Shown: positions 6,077 through 13,741, counted from the first letter of the stretch. The stretch is DNA of 25,640 nucleotides from an uncultured Clostridia bacterium (GCA_947624765.1 CANQLS010000003.1:1-25640); one strand, 5' to 3'. Notes: generated by a model from the sequence alone, not told the origin. Translations and numbers: made by a program.

Positions 6077-7558
6077 TTAATTTTGGTTTTGCAAATTTAA
6101 ATCAAAATAGAATTCTACACCGTTGTCTACGTTTTCTACGCCGCAACTGGTATGATGTTGTGCCATTATTGCTTTTACAACTGCTAGTCCTAATCCTGTT
6201 CCGCCGTTAGCACGATTTCGTGAACTATCTATTTTATAAAATCTGTTCCATATACGAAGTTTGTTTTCTTCGCTAAGTGGAGCACAAGAATTAAATACAC
6301 ATACACGAACCGTTTTTTCATTTTGTTTTATAGAAATTCTTATCTTTTTGTTTTCATCTACATTTTTTATAGCATTAGTTAAATAGTTTGTTAAAACTTG
6401 TTCTATTCGGAACACATCTCCATTTACGAAAATATCTTTATCTTCGTTAAATTCCACAGAAATTTCTTTTTCGGAGAATAGAACTTCATTTTTCCTTAGA
6501 AAATCACGTATCATTTCAGTGATGTTAAAACTTTCAATGTGTAGTTGATTTTGACCATATTCTAGCTTTGATAAATCTAGCAAATCTTTTGTTAATTCGC
6601 TCATTTTGTTTGCTTCATCTAAAATAACTTCAGCATAATATTTTTTATCTTCTTCACTAGTAATAACGTTATCAACTAATCCTTCAGCATAGCCTTGAAT
6701 AAGTGCGATTGGCGTTTTTAATTCGTGTGATACATCTGAAATAAATTGATTTCTCATTTCACTAATTTTTGAAGTTTTTTCAATATCTTTTTCGAGTTCA
6801 ATGTTTGCTTCTTTAAGGTCTTGAATTGTTTTTTCTAAATTGTCGGATAAACAATTAATGCTTTCACCAAGCGTTCCAATTTCATCATGAGTAGTTACAG
6901 TATATTTTTGTGAGAAATCTAGATTAGAAATTTTTTGCGCGATGTTATCTAATTCTTTGATAGGCTTAGTTAAGTGCTTCGATATAAAAAGAACGCCAAT
7001 ACTACCAATGATAATTGAAATAATACCAACAAAAATTAAGAAACGATTTGATATTGAAACACTCTCAGAAATAGATTCAATAGGTGTTCTAATAAATATT
7101 AAGAACCCATTATTTAATTTACCAAAAAGATTAATGAATTCTTTTCCCAATTTTGAGTCAGTCAATACTTTGATGCCGTAATTCAAGCCGTCTTCTAAGT
7201 TATCTTCCATCATAGAATATTTAAATTCAATAAAAACATTGTTATCTAATAATAGCATTTTATTCCTAGAGAAATCCTTTGAGGTAGTGTAAACTGTGAT
7301 GTCTGAGCCATTTCTTAAAACAATATCAATATTTTTACTTGCATCAAGTTTTTCTAATTCATTCTCTAGGTTAGTACCATCACTATCGGATTCATAATAT
7401 CTATTAATGGTGTTGTAAATTGTAATAAGTGATTGTTTTTTTTCAGCTAAATAGTATTTGTCCAAAATTAGAGTATTAGAAATCCAAATGAAAAATATAA
7501 CAAGAATAATTAGGCAACTAATTGTATAAAATAATTTTTTATTAATAGAAGTTTTCAT
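6077..7558 (-). CDS. Two-component sensor histidine kinase
   Basis: This 493-residue membrane kinase has a first transmembrane segment at ~9-31, an extracytoplasmic sensor domain at ~32-170, a second segment at ~172-193, a HAMP linker at ~194-247 (KPIKELDNIAQKISNLDF), a coiled region, and the dimerisation domain with the phospho-acceptor His278 in SDVSHELKTPIALIQGY. The ATPase domain shows the N box (EQVLTNYLTNAIKN) and GGTGLGLAVVKAI. It lies 43 bases downstream of its response regulator on the minus strand. The layout is of the EnvZ/ArlS-like HisKA type; the stimulus cannot be read from sequence. AAAGGA lies a rather long 13 bases before the ATG. The gene ends next to the palindromic element at 5912-6037. 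Confidence 0.93.
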   Translation of the reverse strand: MKTSINKKLFYTISCLIILVIFFIWISNTLILDKYYLAEKKQSLITIYNTINRYYESDSDGTNLENELEKLDASKNIDIVLRNGSDITVYTTSKDFSRNKMLLLDNNVFIEFKYSMMEDNLEDGLNYGIKVLTDSKLGKEFINLFGKLNNGFLIFIRTPIESISESVSISNRFLIFVGIISIIIGSIGVLFISKHLTKPIKELDNIAQKISNLDFSQKYTVTTHDEIGTLGESINCLSDNLEKTIQDLKEANIELEKDIEKTSKISEMRNQFISDVSHELKTPIALIQGYAEGLVDNVITSEEDKKYYAEVILDEANKMSELTKDLLDLSKLEYGQNQLHIESFNITEMIRDFLRKNEVLFSEKEISVEFNEDKDIFVNGDVFRIEQVLTNYLTNAIKNVDENKKIRISIKQNEKTVRVCVFNSCAPLSEENKLRIWNRFYKIDSSRNRANGGTGLGLAVVKAIMAQHHTSCGVENVDNGVEFYFDLNLQNQN

Positions 7559-7601
7559 TGTTAATTTTATTCCTTTCTGGAATTATAGAGAATAGGATAT
7601 A

Positions 7602-8273
7602 TTATTCAAACTTGTATCCTAACCCTCTTACTGTTTCGATGTGCAATCCTTTTTTGCCTAACTTTTTTCTAAGTTTTTTGATATGACTATCTATTGTTCT
7701 AGAATCTCCATAGTAATCATAATTCCAAACACTATTTAAAATTTTCTCGCGAGATAATGCAACACCGATATTATCAGTTAAATATTTTAAAAGTTCAAAT
7801 TCTTTCATGCTAAGGTCTATGTTTTTTCCGTCAATTGTAACTATGTGTGCCACGCTGTCAATTTTTATACCATCAACTTCAGTAATATCATTTCCTTTTG
7901 GAAAACATCTTTTCAAAAGTGCTTCTACGCGTGCTACTAATATCTTAGGGCTAAATGGTTTTGAAATATATTCATCAACACCTAATTCAAAACCAAAAAC
8001 TTCATCACGTTCTTCACCACGTGCAGTTAGCATAATAACAGGTACTTGAGAGATTTTACGAAGTTCTCTTAACGTTGCCCAGCCATCTAAAACTGGCATC
8101 ATAATATCTAAAATAATCAAAGAAATATCTGGGTTAAGATCAAAAACATCTAATGCTTTTTGACCGTTTTCAGCTTCTAAAATAGTATAGTCTTTTGCAG
8201 ATAAAAAATCTTTTAATAATTTTCGCATACGTTCCTCATCGTCAACGACAAGTATTTTTACGTTATTCATCAT
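7602..8273 (-). CDS. OmpR/PhoB-family response regulator
   Basis: This 223-residue DNA-binding regulator pairs with the downstream kinase. The receiver domain has the acidic pair in ILVVDDEERMRK, phospho-acceptor Asp56 in LIILDIMMPVLDGW, Thr83 and Lys105 in ISKPFSP. The C-terminal winged helix (~127-223) includes SMKEFELLKYL, the recognition-helix segment SRTIDSHIKKLRKKLG and the terminal VRGLGYKFE hairpin. The ATG at 8273-8271 is chosen because AAGGAG lies 5 bases before it; the frame could extend 11 codons upstream without a suitable ribosome binding site. The TraX-like gene lies 54 bases upstream in the same direction, so cotranscription is possible. Confidence 0.95.
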   Translation of the reverse strand: MMNNVKILVVDDEERMRKLLKDFLSAKDYTILEAENGQKALDVFDLNPDISLIILDIMMPVLDGWATLRELRKISQVPVIMLTARGEERDEVFGFELGVDEYISKPFSPKILVARVEALLKRCFPKGNDITEVDGIKIDSVAHIVTIDGKNIDLSMKEFELLKYLTDNIGVALSREKILNSVWNYDYYGDSRTIDSHIKKLRKKLGKKGLHIETVRGLGYKFE

Positions 8274-8327
8274 ATCAACTCCTTCTTTTCTAGTATAAGC
8301 GAACAATGTGTCTATTTTGTGAAAAGA

Positions 8328-8972
8328 CTATGATAATATTTTATATATTACAAAAATAATAATCATATGTAAAGGATAAAATATATAGAAAAATCCTTTA
8401 AATGATTTTCCTTTTTTACCGTTATATGATGTTATAAGAAAAATAGAAAGTAAAGCAAAAAGTTGTGAAACATTATTTCTATAAATGCAATGCATTGTAG
8501 TTGCTAAAAATAAGAGTGGTATTAATACTGATGGTTTTTCCATAAAATAATAATAAATAATCGGAAGAGAAAAACCATATAACCAATAATCATATTTTAA
8601 GAAATAAGCGCTTGCAAGAATAACTATGCTTCCTATAATTTTTCCATAAATAGGCTTTATTTCATTTAGTGAATACAAAAATAAAAGTGATAGCAAGAAT
8701 GTGAACCCTATATTAAGAGGAGCGCTAGTAGCGTTGGTAGAGTACATGAGTGCAAAAGGGATTTGTGAAATGATAGCTAATAAAAGCATACGTAATATAT
8801 ATTTTTCTCTACTTTTTGTATGTTTGAAGCCTAATGCTATTTGGAATGCAAAAAGTGGCATAGAAAGTCGTCCAATAGTTCTTAATATTGTAGAGTTTGG
8901 GAAAAATACAAATCCGATATGGTCAATTACCATAGTGATTAAAGCAAATATTTTTAATGTAAATGATGACAT
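8328..8972 (-). CDS. TraX-family integral membrane protein
   Basis: This 214-residue, highly hydrophobic protein has about seven or eight membrane segments. It matches the TraX family pattern: FTLKIFALITMVIDHIGFVF at the N-terminus, LRTIGRLSMPLFAFQIALGF, then NIGFTFLLSLLFLY and a C-terminal FFYIFYPLHMIIIFVIY. The family's founding member acetylates F-pilin, and related membrane acyltransferases modify cell-surface polymers; the substrate here is unknown. The start at MSSFTLK (8972) is set by AGGAGGG eight bases before it; upstream in-frame ATGs lack such a site. No conjugation genes are in the window, so a chromosomal surface-modification role is more likely than transfer. Confidence 0.85.
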   Translation of the reverse strand: MSSFTLKIFALITMVIDHIGFVFFPNSTILRTIGRLSMPLFAFQIALGFKHTKSREKYILRMLLLAIISQIPFALMYSTNATSAPLNIGFTFLLSLLFLYSLNEIKPIYGKIIGSIVILASAYFLKYDYWLYGFSLPIIYYYFMEKPSVLIPLLFLATTMHCIYRNNVSQLFALLSIFLITSYNGKKGKSFKGFFYIFYPLHMIIIFVIYKILS

Positions 8973-9082
8973 AAAAAATACCCTCCTAATAACCATAAAT
9001 ATAGCATAAAAACGCAAATAAAACAAGAGAGGTAATGAAAAGCTTTTTTACAATTTGTCATAAAGACTATTAAAAATGTGCT

Positions 9083-9156
9083 TATGTTCCGAAAAATCTC
9101 ATTTTTAAGATTTTTAAGTTCCAAAAAATCTCAAAATCAAGATTTTTCGGAACATA
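9083..9156. repeat. Large nested inverted repeat (17-bp perfect arms)
   Basis: TATGTTCCGAAAAATCT (9083-9099) is perfectly complementary to 9140-9156. The 40-nt interior repeats the theme: AGATTTTT (9108-9115) pairs with AAAAATCT (9124-9131), and GTTCC plus AAAAATCT occurs again. The segment can fold as one long stem or as two side-by-side hairpins, which suggests a tandem duplication of a hairpin. Confidence 0.85.
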
Positions 9157-9158
9157 TT

Positions 9159-9250
9159 TATAATTTATTGCAGTTGTTTAAGGGAAGAAAGTGTAGCGGC
9201 GGCCATTGGCCGCCATAAATAAGAATCTTGCACGTTATATAATTTATTGC
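9159..9250. repeat. 13-bp direct repeat flanking GC-rich palindrome copy 3
   Basis: TATAATTTATTGC occurs at 9159-9171 and again at 9238-9250, 79 bp apart, enclosing palindrome copy 3. It could be an insertion footprint or a small tandem duplication. Confidence 0.6.
9192..9217 (+). repeat. GC-rich palindromic repeat, copy 3
   Basis: Same 26-nt unit as copy 1 and in the same orientation; the only change is the central loop, ATT instead of AGT. The 7-bp stem is intact. Confidence 0.9.
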
Positions 9251-9299
9251 GATTATTAAAAAAGATTTTCACTTTCGTATTTAAAATGTTAAATAGTAC

Positions 9300-9328
9300 T
9301 TGCAATAAATTTAAAGTTTGTGTATGAT
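9300..9328 (+). promoter_or_regulatory. Sigma-A promoter of tdk-ogg
   Basis: TTGCAA (9300-9305), 17-bp spacer, TATGAT (9323-9328). The sequence AGTACTTGCAA around the -35 box closely matches those of rpsF and rpsT. Confidence 0.7.
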
Positions 9329-9369
9329 TTTGTTGGTGTCGAATTTTATCATAATAGGAGGTTCTTAAA

Positions 9370-9921
9370 ATGAGCGGAGAAATCATTGTCTATACTGGGC
9401 CTATGTTCAGTGGGAAGACTCTAGCTTTGCTCAGTGCATATGAGAGAGCTGTAATAGCTCATAAGAACTTACTTGCTTTCAAGCCGCGACTTGACGACAG
9501 GTTTGGAGAAAATGTCATCAAGAGCAGGAGATTTGGGGAAGCAAAAGCAATCAACATTCAAAGCATAGCAGAAATTCAAAAATATGATGCGGAAATCTAC
9601 ATCATTGATGAATTTCAATTTTTGGATGGTAGCGTTGAACCCATTCAAAAAATGGCATATGAGGGGAAAAAGTTTCATATCGCTGGCCTTGATATGACGG
9701 CAGAGGGAAAGCCTTTTGGGCCTATGCCACAACTTTTTGCAATAGCAGATCACGTGTATAAATATACGGCTGTCTGTGAAGATTGCGGAAGTGATGCCAC
9801 ATATTCATTCTTTTTGGGAAATAAAAAGAATGATATAGTAGTTGGCGATAATGAGTATATTCCGCTTTGTCGAGAATGTTGGAGGAAAAGAATGAAGGAG
9901 AAGGAGATTAGTGAAAAATGA
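9370..9921 (+). CDS. tdk: Thymidine kinase (type II)
   Basis: This enzyme phosphorylates thymidine to dTMP with ATP in the pyrimidine salvage pathway. The 183-residue protein shows the P-loop GPMFSGKT (10-17), catalytic Glu81 in IIDEFQF, the lasso/substrate region near FFLGNKKNDIVVGDNEYIPLC, and a structural zinc site formed by Cys136-x2-Cys139 and Cys167-x2-Cys170. AATAGGAGG precedes the ATG. The stop overlaps the ogg start (ATGA), so the two are translationally coupled. By eye the gene is less AT-rich and uses more C/G-ending codons than its neighbours, which may reflect transfer or expression level. Confidence 0.96.
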   Translation: MSGEIIVYTGPMFSGKTLALLSAYERAVIAHKNLLAFKPRLDDRFGENVIKSRRFGEAKAINIQSIAEIQKYDAEIYIIDEFQFLDGSVEPIQKMAYEGKKFHIAGLDMTAEGKPFGPMPQLFAIADHVYKYTAVCEDCGSDATYSFFLGNKKNDIVVGDNEYIPLCRECWRKRMKEKEISEK

Positions 9922-10775
9922 ATGAAGTAAAGTTCAATACAGTAAAGGACTTTGAACTTGCCCACATTTTTGAATGTGGGCAATGTTTTCGTTGGAAAAA
10001 AGAGATAGATGGAAGCTATACGGGAGTAATAAAGCAAGGCGTATTAAATGTAAAAAAAGAAAATGATATACTTGTGGTAAAAGGTGTTGTAGATGGAGAT
10101 TTAAGGAATATTTGCGAAAAATATTTTGATTTAATGACTGATTATGGAGAAATTAAAAGGGTATTATGCGAAAAAGATGAGCATATGAAGAGGGCATCTG
10201 AGTATGGCTATGGAATTCGTATATTGAATCAAGATTCGTGGGAGATGCTTATTAGTTTCATCATTTCAGCAGCTAATAATATTCCAAGGATTTCTAAAAC
10301 TATAGAAAATATTTCAAAAGCATATGGAAAAAAGGTTACATATGAGGATACTACATATTACTTATTTCCTACGCCTGAGGAGCTTTCTGTTGCAACTGTT
10401 GAAGATTTAAGAACTTTAAATTTGGGATTCCGCGATAAGTATATCAAAGAGGCTACTAGAATGGTAGTTGATAAAGAGGTTGATTTAGAAACAATTTCAC
10501 AAATGTCTACAAAAGATGCTAGAAAAGAACTTATGAAGATACCTGGAGTTGGTGGAAAAGTGGCAGATTGTATTTTGTTATTTTCAATGCAGAAAATGGA
10601 TTCTTTTCCAGTAGATACTTGGATAAAAAAAGTTATGTCTGAACTATATGTTGATAGTACAAACATAACTAAAATAGGAGAATATGCATATGCAAAATTT
10701 GGAATATATGCAGGTATTGCACAACAATATTTATTTTACTATAAACGAAGTGAAGGTAAGAATACCGAAAAATAA
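9918..10775 (+). CDS. ogg: 8-oxoguanine DNA glycosylase (OGG1/AlkA-type HhH-GPD)
   Basis: This bifunctional base-excision repair enzyme removes 8-oxoguanine opposite C and nicks the abasic site. The 285-residue protein has the N-terminal OGG domain (FECGQCFRWKK), then the helix-hairpin-helix and GPD region IPGVGGKVADCILLFSMQ with catalytic Lys214, followed by Asp233 in PVDTWIKKVM. Both residues correspond to the human OGG1 Lys249/Asp268 pair. The start overlaps the end of tdk by four bases, and no separate promoter is evident, so expression likely depends on the tdk promoter. Pairing nucleotide salvage with oxidised-base repair is functionally coherent. Confidence 0.92.
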   Translation: MNEVKFNTVKDFELAHIFECGQCFRWKKEIDGSYTGVIKQGVLNVKKENDILVVKGVVDGDLRNICEKYFDLMTDYGEIKRVLCEKDEHMKRASEYGYGIRILNQDSWEMLISFIISAANNIPRISKTIENISKAYGKKVTYEDTTYYLFPTPEELSVATVEDLRTLNLGFRDKYIKEATRMVVDKEVDLETISQMSTKDARKELMKIPGVGGKVADCILLFSMQKMDSFPVDTWIKKVMSELYVDSTNITKIGEYAYAKFGIYAGIAQQYLFYYKRSEGKNTEK

Positions 10776-10821
10776 TTACTTCACTTATGTTCAGATTTAG
10801 TTTTATAAAGAAGAAATATTT

Positions 10822-11085
10822 TTAATCATCATGGTTGTGCATTAATGTGTTAAAGAAGTCGATAATAAGACCGCCTATTACCATTTGTGCAAATAGCACT
10901 GCACCTGTATAAATCATGCTAGAACCAAGAGTATACGTATCTACTTCTTGATATGTGAAACTATTATATCCAATAATTAGCATGCCAATCATGCCTAAAA
11001 ATAAAGCTAGATAAGAACTAATAATAATAATATTTTTAGAAAATGGATTCACTGCATTAAGGCTTTTTACAATTTTATCTACCAT
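10822..11085 (-). CDS. Hypothetical small two-helix membrane protein
   Basis: This 87-residue protein is not assigned to a family. The ATG at 11085-11083 (MVDKIVK) is preferred because AAAGGAG sits nine bases before it; the ATG three codons upstream directly abuts that site. Two hydrophobic segments, ~19-40 (NIIIISSYLALFLGMIGMLI) and ~55-77 (LGSSMIYTGAVLFAQMVIGG), imply an integral membrane protein with a short charged C-terminus (NHDD). It stands alone and convergent to ogg, under a strong promoter at 11121-11149. Confidence 0.75.
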   Translation of the reverse strand: MVDKIVKSLNAVNPFSKNIIIISSYLALFLGMIGMLIIGYNSFTYQEVDTYTLGSSMIYTGAVLFAQMVIGGLIIDFFNTLMHNHDD

Positions 11086-11120
11086 AATGAACATCTCCTT
11101 TATCTCTGGTATTAAACATA

Positions 11121-11149
11121 ATTATAGCATGAAAATTATAAAAAATCAA
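11121..11149 (-). promoter_or_regulatory. Extended -10 sigma-A promoter of the small membrane protein gene
   Basis: On the minus strand: TTGATT (11149-11144), 17-bp spacer ending in TGC, then consensus TATAAT (11126-11121). The extended -10 TGCTATAAT predicts strong basal expression. Confidence 0.75.
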
Positions 11150-11363
11150 CGAAAAAAATCAAGCAAAGTATAGTAAAATAGCCAAAAACAGGGAATGCAC
11201 CTTACGGAAATAAAGTTTACGTAAATTTTAAAAATTTTATTTTTTTTGATTTTGTATTATAAATGATGTTAGAGAGAATTAAAGCAATTTTAACCCGAAA
11301 AACCTACGGATTAGTATAAAACCATTATCCAATACCAACCCGCATGTTTTTAGCAAATAATAC

Positions 11364-11392
11364 TTGCAATTTAGCCATACTTGTGCTAAACT
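11364..11392 (+). promoter_or_regulatory. Sigma-A promoter of rpsT-rpsU-yqeY
   Basis: TTGCAA (11364-11369), 17-bp spacer, TAAACT (11387-11392) with an extended TGC before it. The -35 context TACTTGCAA matches those of tdk and rpsF. Confidence 0.65.
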
Positions 11393-11427
11393 GTACTTCG
11401 TACGATAGGAAAAGGAGGTGCCACAAC

Positions 11428-11694
11428 ATGCCAAATATTAAATCTGCTATTAAAAGAGTAAGAACAATCGAAACAAAAACAGAAGAAAACGCAATGGTTA
11501 AAACAGCGTACAAAACAGCTGTTAAAAACTTCCAAAAAGAAGTAGAAGCTGGAAATAAAGAAAAAGCAGTTGAATTATGCAAAGTAGCTACAAAAGCAGT
11601 AGATAAAGCTGCAAATAAGGGTGTTATTAAAGCTAATACAGCATCTAGAAAAAAATCAAGTTTAGCAAGAGCTTTGAACACATTAAATAAGTAG
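11428..11694 (+). CDS. rpsT: 30S ribosomal protein S20
   Basis: This 88-residue helical protein binds 16S rRNA at the base of the small subunit. It begins MPNIKSAIKRVRTIETKTEE and ends RALNTLNK, the S20 pattern, and is Lys/Ala-rich throughout. The start is the ATG at 11428, seven bases or so after AAAAGGAGG; the frame extends upstream but without a ribosome binding site. It is first in an rpsT-rpsU-yqeY cluster, 44 bases before rpsU. Confidence 0.96.
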   Translation: MPNIKSAIKRVRTIETKTEENAMVKTAYKTAVKNFQKEVEAGNKEKAVELCKVATKAVDKAANKGVIKANTASRKKSSLARALNTLNK

Positions 11695-11738
11695 TATCTC
11701 TTTAGAAATGTGCTATGCTTCGGAAGGAGGGAAAAGAG

Positions 11739-11912
11739 ATGTCTGGAATAAAAATTAGAGATAATGAATCTATAGATAACGCTTTAAAAAGATTTAAGAG
11801 GGATTGTGCAAGAAGCGGTGTTTTACAAGAGGTTAGAAAAAGAGAACATTATGAAAAACCTAGTGTAAAGAGAAAGAAAAAGTCTGAAGCAGCTAGAAAA
11901 AGAAAATTTTAA
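11739..11912 (+). CDS. rpsU: 30S ribosomal protein S21
   Basis: This 57-residue basic protein of the small subunit helps mRNA binding at initiation. The sequence SGIKIRDNESIDNALKRFKR and the Lys/Arg-rich end (KRKKKSEAARKRKF) are diagnostic. The ATG at 11739 is chosen by the GGAAGGAGGG just upstream; an in-frame ATG at 11715 lies before that site. It sits between rpsT and yqeY, as rpsU-yqeY does in many Firmicutes. Confidence 0.95.
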   Translation: MSGIKIRDNESIDNALKRFKRDCARSGVLQEVRKREHYEKPSVKRKKKSEAARKRKF

Positions 11913-11936
11913 TAGAAAGATGAAGGAGATGACTCT

Positions 11937-12377
11937 ATGTTAAAGGAAAGATTAATGCAAGATTTCAAAGATGCAATGAAAGAAAAAGACGAGCTTAAGA
12001 AAAATACAGTTATGATGATAAGAGCTGCTATCCTTCAAGTAGAAAAAGATACACAAAAAGAATTAGACGATGATGCTATTACTGAAATTATTGCGAAAGA
12101 ATTGAAAAAGAGAAAAGATTCTTTAGAAGAAATTCAAAAAAGCGATCGAGCAGATATGATTGCACAAGTACAAGCAGAAATCGGAATTATAAAAAATTAT
12201 TTGCCTGAGGAACTTTCTGTTGAAGAACTTACCAAGATTATTCAAGATACAATTAGCGAACTTGAAGCTACTAGTATGAAAGATATGGGAAAGGTAATGC
12301 AAAGCGTAAAAGCTAAGACAACAGGAAGAGCTGACGGAAAGACAATTAATGAAATTGTTAAAAAATTATTATCTTAA
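11937..12377 (+). CDS. yqeY: GatB/YqeY-domain protein
   Basis: This 146-residue helical protein is homologous to the tail domain of GatB, the tRNA-dependent amidotransferase subunit that contacts tRNA; the stand-alone form has no firmly established function. Diagnostic features are LMQDFKDAMKEKDELKKNTV, an EIIAKELKKRKDSLEEIQKS segment, GIIKNYLPEELS and the C-terminal MKDMGKVMQSVKAKTTGRADG. AAGGAG lies before the ATG, 24 bases after rpsU. The gene directly precedes the SAM riboswitch of metK; no separate terminator is visible in between. Confidence 0.92.
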   Translation: MLKERLMQDFKDAMKEKDELKKNTVMMIRAAILQVEKDTQKELDDDAITEIIAKELKKRKDSLEEIQKSDRADMIAQVQAEIGIIKNYLPEELSVEELTKIIQDTISELEATSMKDMGKVMQSVKAKTTGRADGKTINEIVKKLLS

Positions 12378-12394
12378 AAAATGTGAATAAAAAA

Positions 12395-12493
12395 TTATCG
12401 AGAGTGGACGAAAGAATCGGCTTTATGACTCCACAGCAACCTACATAAAAGTAAGGTGCTAATACCGACAAAGCAGATGCTTTGAATGATGAG
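12395..12493 (+). ncRNA. SAM-I (S-box) riboswitch aptamer upstream of metK
   Basis: Conserved S-box landmarks occur in order: TATCGAGAGTGGA, GGCTTTATGA, CAGCAACC, AAGGTGCTAATACC and GATGAGA. P1 forms from TTATC (12395-12399) with GATGA (12488-12492); P3 from CCTAC with GTAAGG; P4 from AAGC-AGAT-GCTT. A terminator hairpin follows 13 bases later. The arrangement predicts that SAM binding stabilises P1 and switches off metK, a feedback loop on SAM synthesis. Confidence 0.95.
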
Positions 12494-12505
12494 AATATAA
12501 ATGTG

Positions 12506-12544
12506 GAACTCTGAGTGCAAAGTGCATTTGGAGTTCTTTTTTTT
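12506..12544 (+). terminator. Riboswitch-controlled terminator (expression platform)
   Basis: GAACTCTGAGTGCA (12506-12519) pairs with TGCATTTGGAGTTC (12523-12536) over 14 positions with some G-T pairs and a 3-nt loop, followed by eight T (12537-12544). It lies between the SAM-I aptamer and the metK ribosome binding site. Confidence 0.93.
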
Positions 12545-12560
12545 AGGGAGGTATATTAAA

Positions 12561-13712
12561 ATGAAGAAATTATTTACGAGTGAAAGTGTAACAGAAGGAC
12601 ATCCAGATAAAGTTTGTGATTATATTTCTGATAGCATATTAGATGCTATATATGAACAAGACACAGATGCGAGAGTTGCTTGCGAAACGTGTGTTAATGG
12701 GAATGAAGTAATGGTTATGGGCGAAATAACTACAACTGCAAATGTTGATTTTGAAAAAATCGTAAGAAATGCTATTAGAGAAATAGGCTATACAAAAGAG
12801 GAATATGGCTTCAGTGCTGATACATGCAAAGTATATATTAATTTAAAAAAGCAATCACCTGATATCGCTTTAGGAGTTGATAACTCTTTAGAAACAAAAC
12901 AAGGAGAAGTTTTAGGACATGGTGCAGGAGATCAAGGACTTGTATTTGGATATGCAACTAATGAAACTGAAGAAAAAATGCCAATGGCAATAATGTTAGC
13001 TCAAAAGTTAGCAGAACAATTAACTAAAGTGAGAAAAGAACATATTATTCCTTACTTACGCCCAGACGGAAAAACACAGGTGACTGTTGAATATGATGGA
13101 GATAAAGTTTTGAGAGTAGATACAATAGTAATATCAGCTCAACATGACGAAAACGTTTCTCAAGAAAAGCTAAGGAAAGACTTAATTGAAAAGGTTATTA
13201 ATGAAGTAGTTCCAAAAGAATTATTGGATAGTAATACGCATTATTATATTAATCCAACTGGAAGATTTGTGGTAGGTGGTCCTGCTGGGGATAGTGGGCT
13301 TACTGGAAGAAAGCTTATAGCTGACACTTACGGAGGATATGCTAGACATGGTGGAGGTGCTTTTTCAGGAAAAGATCCTTCAAAAGTAGACCGTAGTGCT
13401 GCTTATATGGCGAGATATATTGCAAAAAATATAGTAGCAAATAACTGGGCAAATCAATGTGAAATACAAATTTCATATGCAATTGGTGTAGCTAAACCTA
13501 TCTCTGTATGCATTGATACTTTTGGAACTAATAAAATACCAGAAGAAGATATTTTGAAAATTATTTTTAAAAATTTTGATATGACTCCTGATGGAATTAT
13601 AAAGACGTTAGACCTAAGAAAACCAATATATAGAAAGACAACAAATTATGGACATTTTGGGAAAAAATATTTTAATTGGGAAAAAGTTATTGATTTAGAA
13701 TGCAATATTTAA
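12561..13712 (+). CDS. metK: S-adenosylmethionine synthetase
   Basis: This cytoplasmic enzyme makes SAM from methionine and ATP with release of phosphate and pyrophosphate. The 383-residue protein has the family motifs FTSESVTEGHPDKVCDYISD (ATP site), GEITTTA, the signature GAGDQGLVFGYATNE, and the second signature GGGAFSGKDPSKVDRSAAYM. The start is the ATG at 12561 after GGGAGG; an upstream in-frame ATG at 12501 lies in the terminator and is rejected. Expression is under the SAM-I riboswitch and terminator immediately upstream. Confidence 0.98.
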   Translation: MKKLFTSESVTEGHPDKVCDYISDSILDAIYEQDTDARVACETCVNGNEVMVMGEITTTANVDFEKIVRNAIREIGYTKEEYGFSADTCKVYINLKKQSPDIALGVDNSLETKQGEVLGHGAGDQGLVFGYATNETEEKMPMAIMLAQKLAEQLTKVRKEHIIPYLRPDGKTQVTVEYDGDKVLRVDTIVISAQHDENVSQEKLRKDLIEKVINEVVPKELLDSNTHYYINPTGRFVVGGPAGDSGLTGRKLIADTYGGYARHGGGAFSGKDPSKVDRSAAYMARYIAKNIVANNWANQCEIQISYAIGVAKPISVCIDTFGTNKIPEEDILKIIFKNFDMTPDGIIKTLDLRKPIYRKTTNYGHFGKKYFNWEKVIDLECNI

Positions 13713-13741
13713 TTGACAAAAAAGAACAAAAATAGTAATCT
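13713..13741 (+). promoter_or_regulatory. Sigma-A promoter of the GLUG/pseudopilin operon
   Basis: Consensus TTGACA (13713-13718) starts on the base after the metK stop, followed by a 17-bp spacer and TAATCT (13736-13741). Confidence 0.75.

Larger units (their letters stand above)
8973..9369. other. Divergent intergenic stretch between the TraX-like gene and tdk
   Basis: These 397 bases have no supported gene. They hold a large nested hairpin (9083-9156), a 13-bp direct repeat (9159-9171 and 9238-9250), GC-rich palindrome copy 3 (9192-9217) and the tdk promoter (9300-9328). A minus-strand open frame crosses the palindrome but has no ribosome binding site. Confidence 0.7.
11086..11427. other. 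Divergent intergenic stretch upstream of rpsT
   Basis: These 342 bases have no supported gene. They contain divergent promoters at 11121-11149 (minus) and 11364-11392 (plus), an AT-rich self-complementary run near 11215-11250 ending in T8, and a 15-bp box (11320-11334) resembling one upstream of rpsF. Confidence 0.65.

Noticed and set aside
9165..9386. Minus-strand open frame of 73 codons upstream of tdk
   Set aside because: It runs through the GC-rich palindrome and the tdk promoter and start, with no ribosome binding site and no protein-like composition.
10748..10786. Possible terminator between ogg and the convergent membrane protein gene (AAGTGAAG / CTTCACTT)
   Set aside because: The stem is 8 bp with a long loop, begins inside ogg, and neither strand has a T-run after it.
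12501..12560. Upstream in-frame ATG extending metK by 20 codons
   Set aside because: It lies in the riboswitch terminator; the ATG at 12561 has the GGGAGG site and the conserved N-terminus.
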